Shown here in pieces: positions 63,782-64,000 of a DNA stretch of 64,000 nucleotides. The notes beneath the pieces are model-generated. The model searched no databases. It was not told where the DNA came from and saw nothing but the letters and a program-made list of their open reading frames with translations. Position 1 is the first letter of the stretch; every line of letters starts with the position of its first letter. Source of the DNA: Anisakis pegreffii. Its lineage: Eukaryota > Nematoda > Chromadorea > Rhabditida > Anisakidae. The stretch spans positions 95,370 through 159,369 of the forward strand of contig JAPYMA010003051.1 of the NCBI GenBank assembly GCA_035041965.1, read 5' to 3'. The position numbers were made by a program, and so were the translations under genes.

Positions 63782-64000
63782 CTGAAAACACGTGCACAAA
63801 GATAACTGTGCCTCTCCTTTCCGTACTGTTTGCTAGCGGAACGAACAAAAATGAAACAATTTCTTCATCACGAATACACGATGAGTTGATTTTTTGACTT
63901 GTTCCCTTGTGGAACGAAAATAGGAATATTATGCGCTTATGAGACTCGTCTTTCAATGACGTACAGGTGCAATGTTACTATGTTTTTCTGAATGTAGAGA

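Overview
The window looks like a stretch of a nematode chromosome. The DNA is AT-rich. Genes are split into short exons, and most introns end in TTTCAG- or TTTTCAG-type acceptors. The recognisable proteins are eukaryotic: a mitochondrial MTO1, an ER lysyl hydroxylase of the LET-268 type, and a protein built from ten-cysteine Ly6/ET-type modules as seen in nematodes. No bacterial-style operons or CRISPR arrays were seen. Species is not resolved; sparse genes and long non-coding stretches would suit a large-genome parasitic nematode (inference).

Left part (1-33.7 kb): gene-poor and AT-rich, with simple repeats, small duplications and isolated open segments flanked by splice-like signals. Some are probably exons of long-intron genes (for example a first exon starting MGNAATT at 25.6 kb on the minus strand, and MSGAQRMVAS at 27.8 kb on the plus strand). 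I could not join them into genes, so each is listed separately at low confidence.

Middle (33.7-43.4 kb, all minus strand): two multi-exon genes lie head to tail. The downstream one (33736-36574) encodes a basic, helical protein that I do not recognise; its exons join in frame at every junction. The upstream one (37724-43433) encodes three ten-cysteine modules. Each is split by an intron at the same place and phase, the modules are separated by Ser/Thr/acidic linker exons, and the protein ends in a short hydrophobic tail resembling a GPI-anchor signal.

Next (48.0-52.3 kb, minus): a complete 12-exon MTO1 (GidA/MnmG family) gene. The splice model is continuous, gives 674 residues, and contains both GidA signatures and a GC-AG intron.

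Repeat zone (52.9-57.8 kb): a tandem array of about six 266-bp units, each carrying tRNA-like A and B boxes on the minus strand; two GC-rich elements of about 175 bp with terminal inverted repeats, each followed by a G-run and a shared A-rich motif; a perfect 19-bp-arm palindrome; and GC-rich fragments resembling the 3' end of RTE-clade LINEs.

Right end (58.2-64 kb, minus): two open segments of unknown identity, then the last ten exons (454 residues) of a procollagen lysyl hydroxylase, including the whole 2-oxoglutarate/Fe(II) dioxygenase domain. Its 5' half lies beyond the window. The identified genes serve unrelated functions (mitochondrial tRNA wobble modification, collagen modification in the ER, a probable cell-surface protein), so no pathway cluster is implied.
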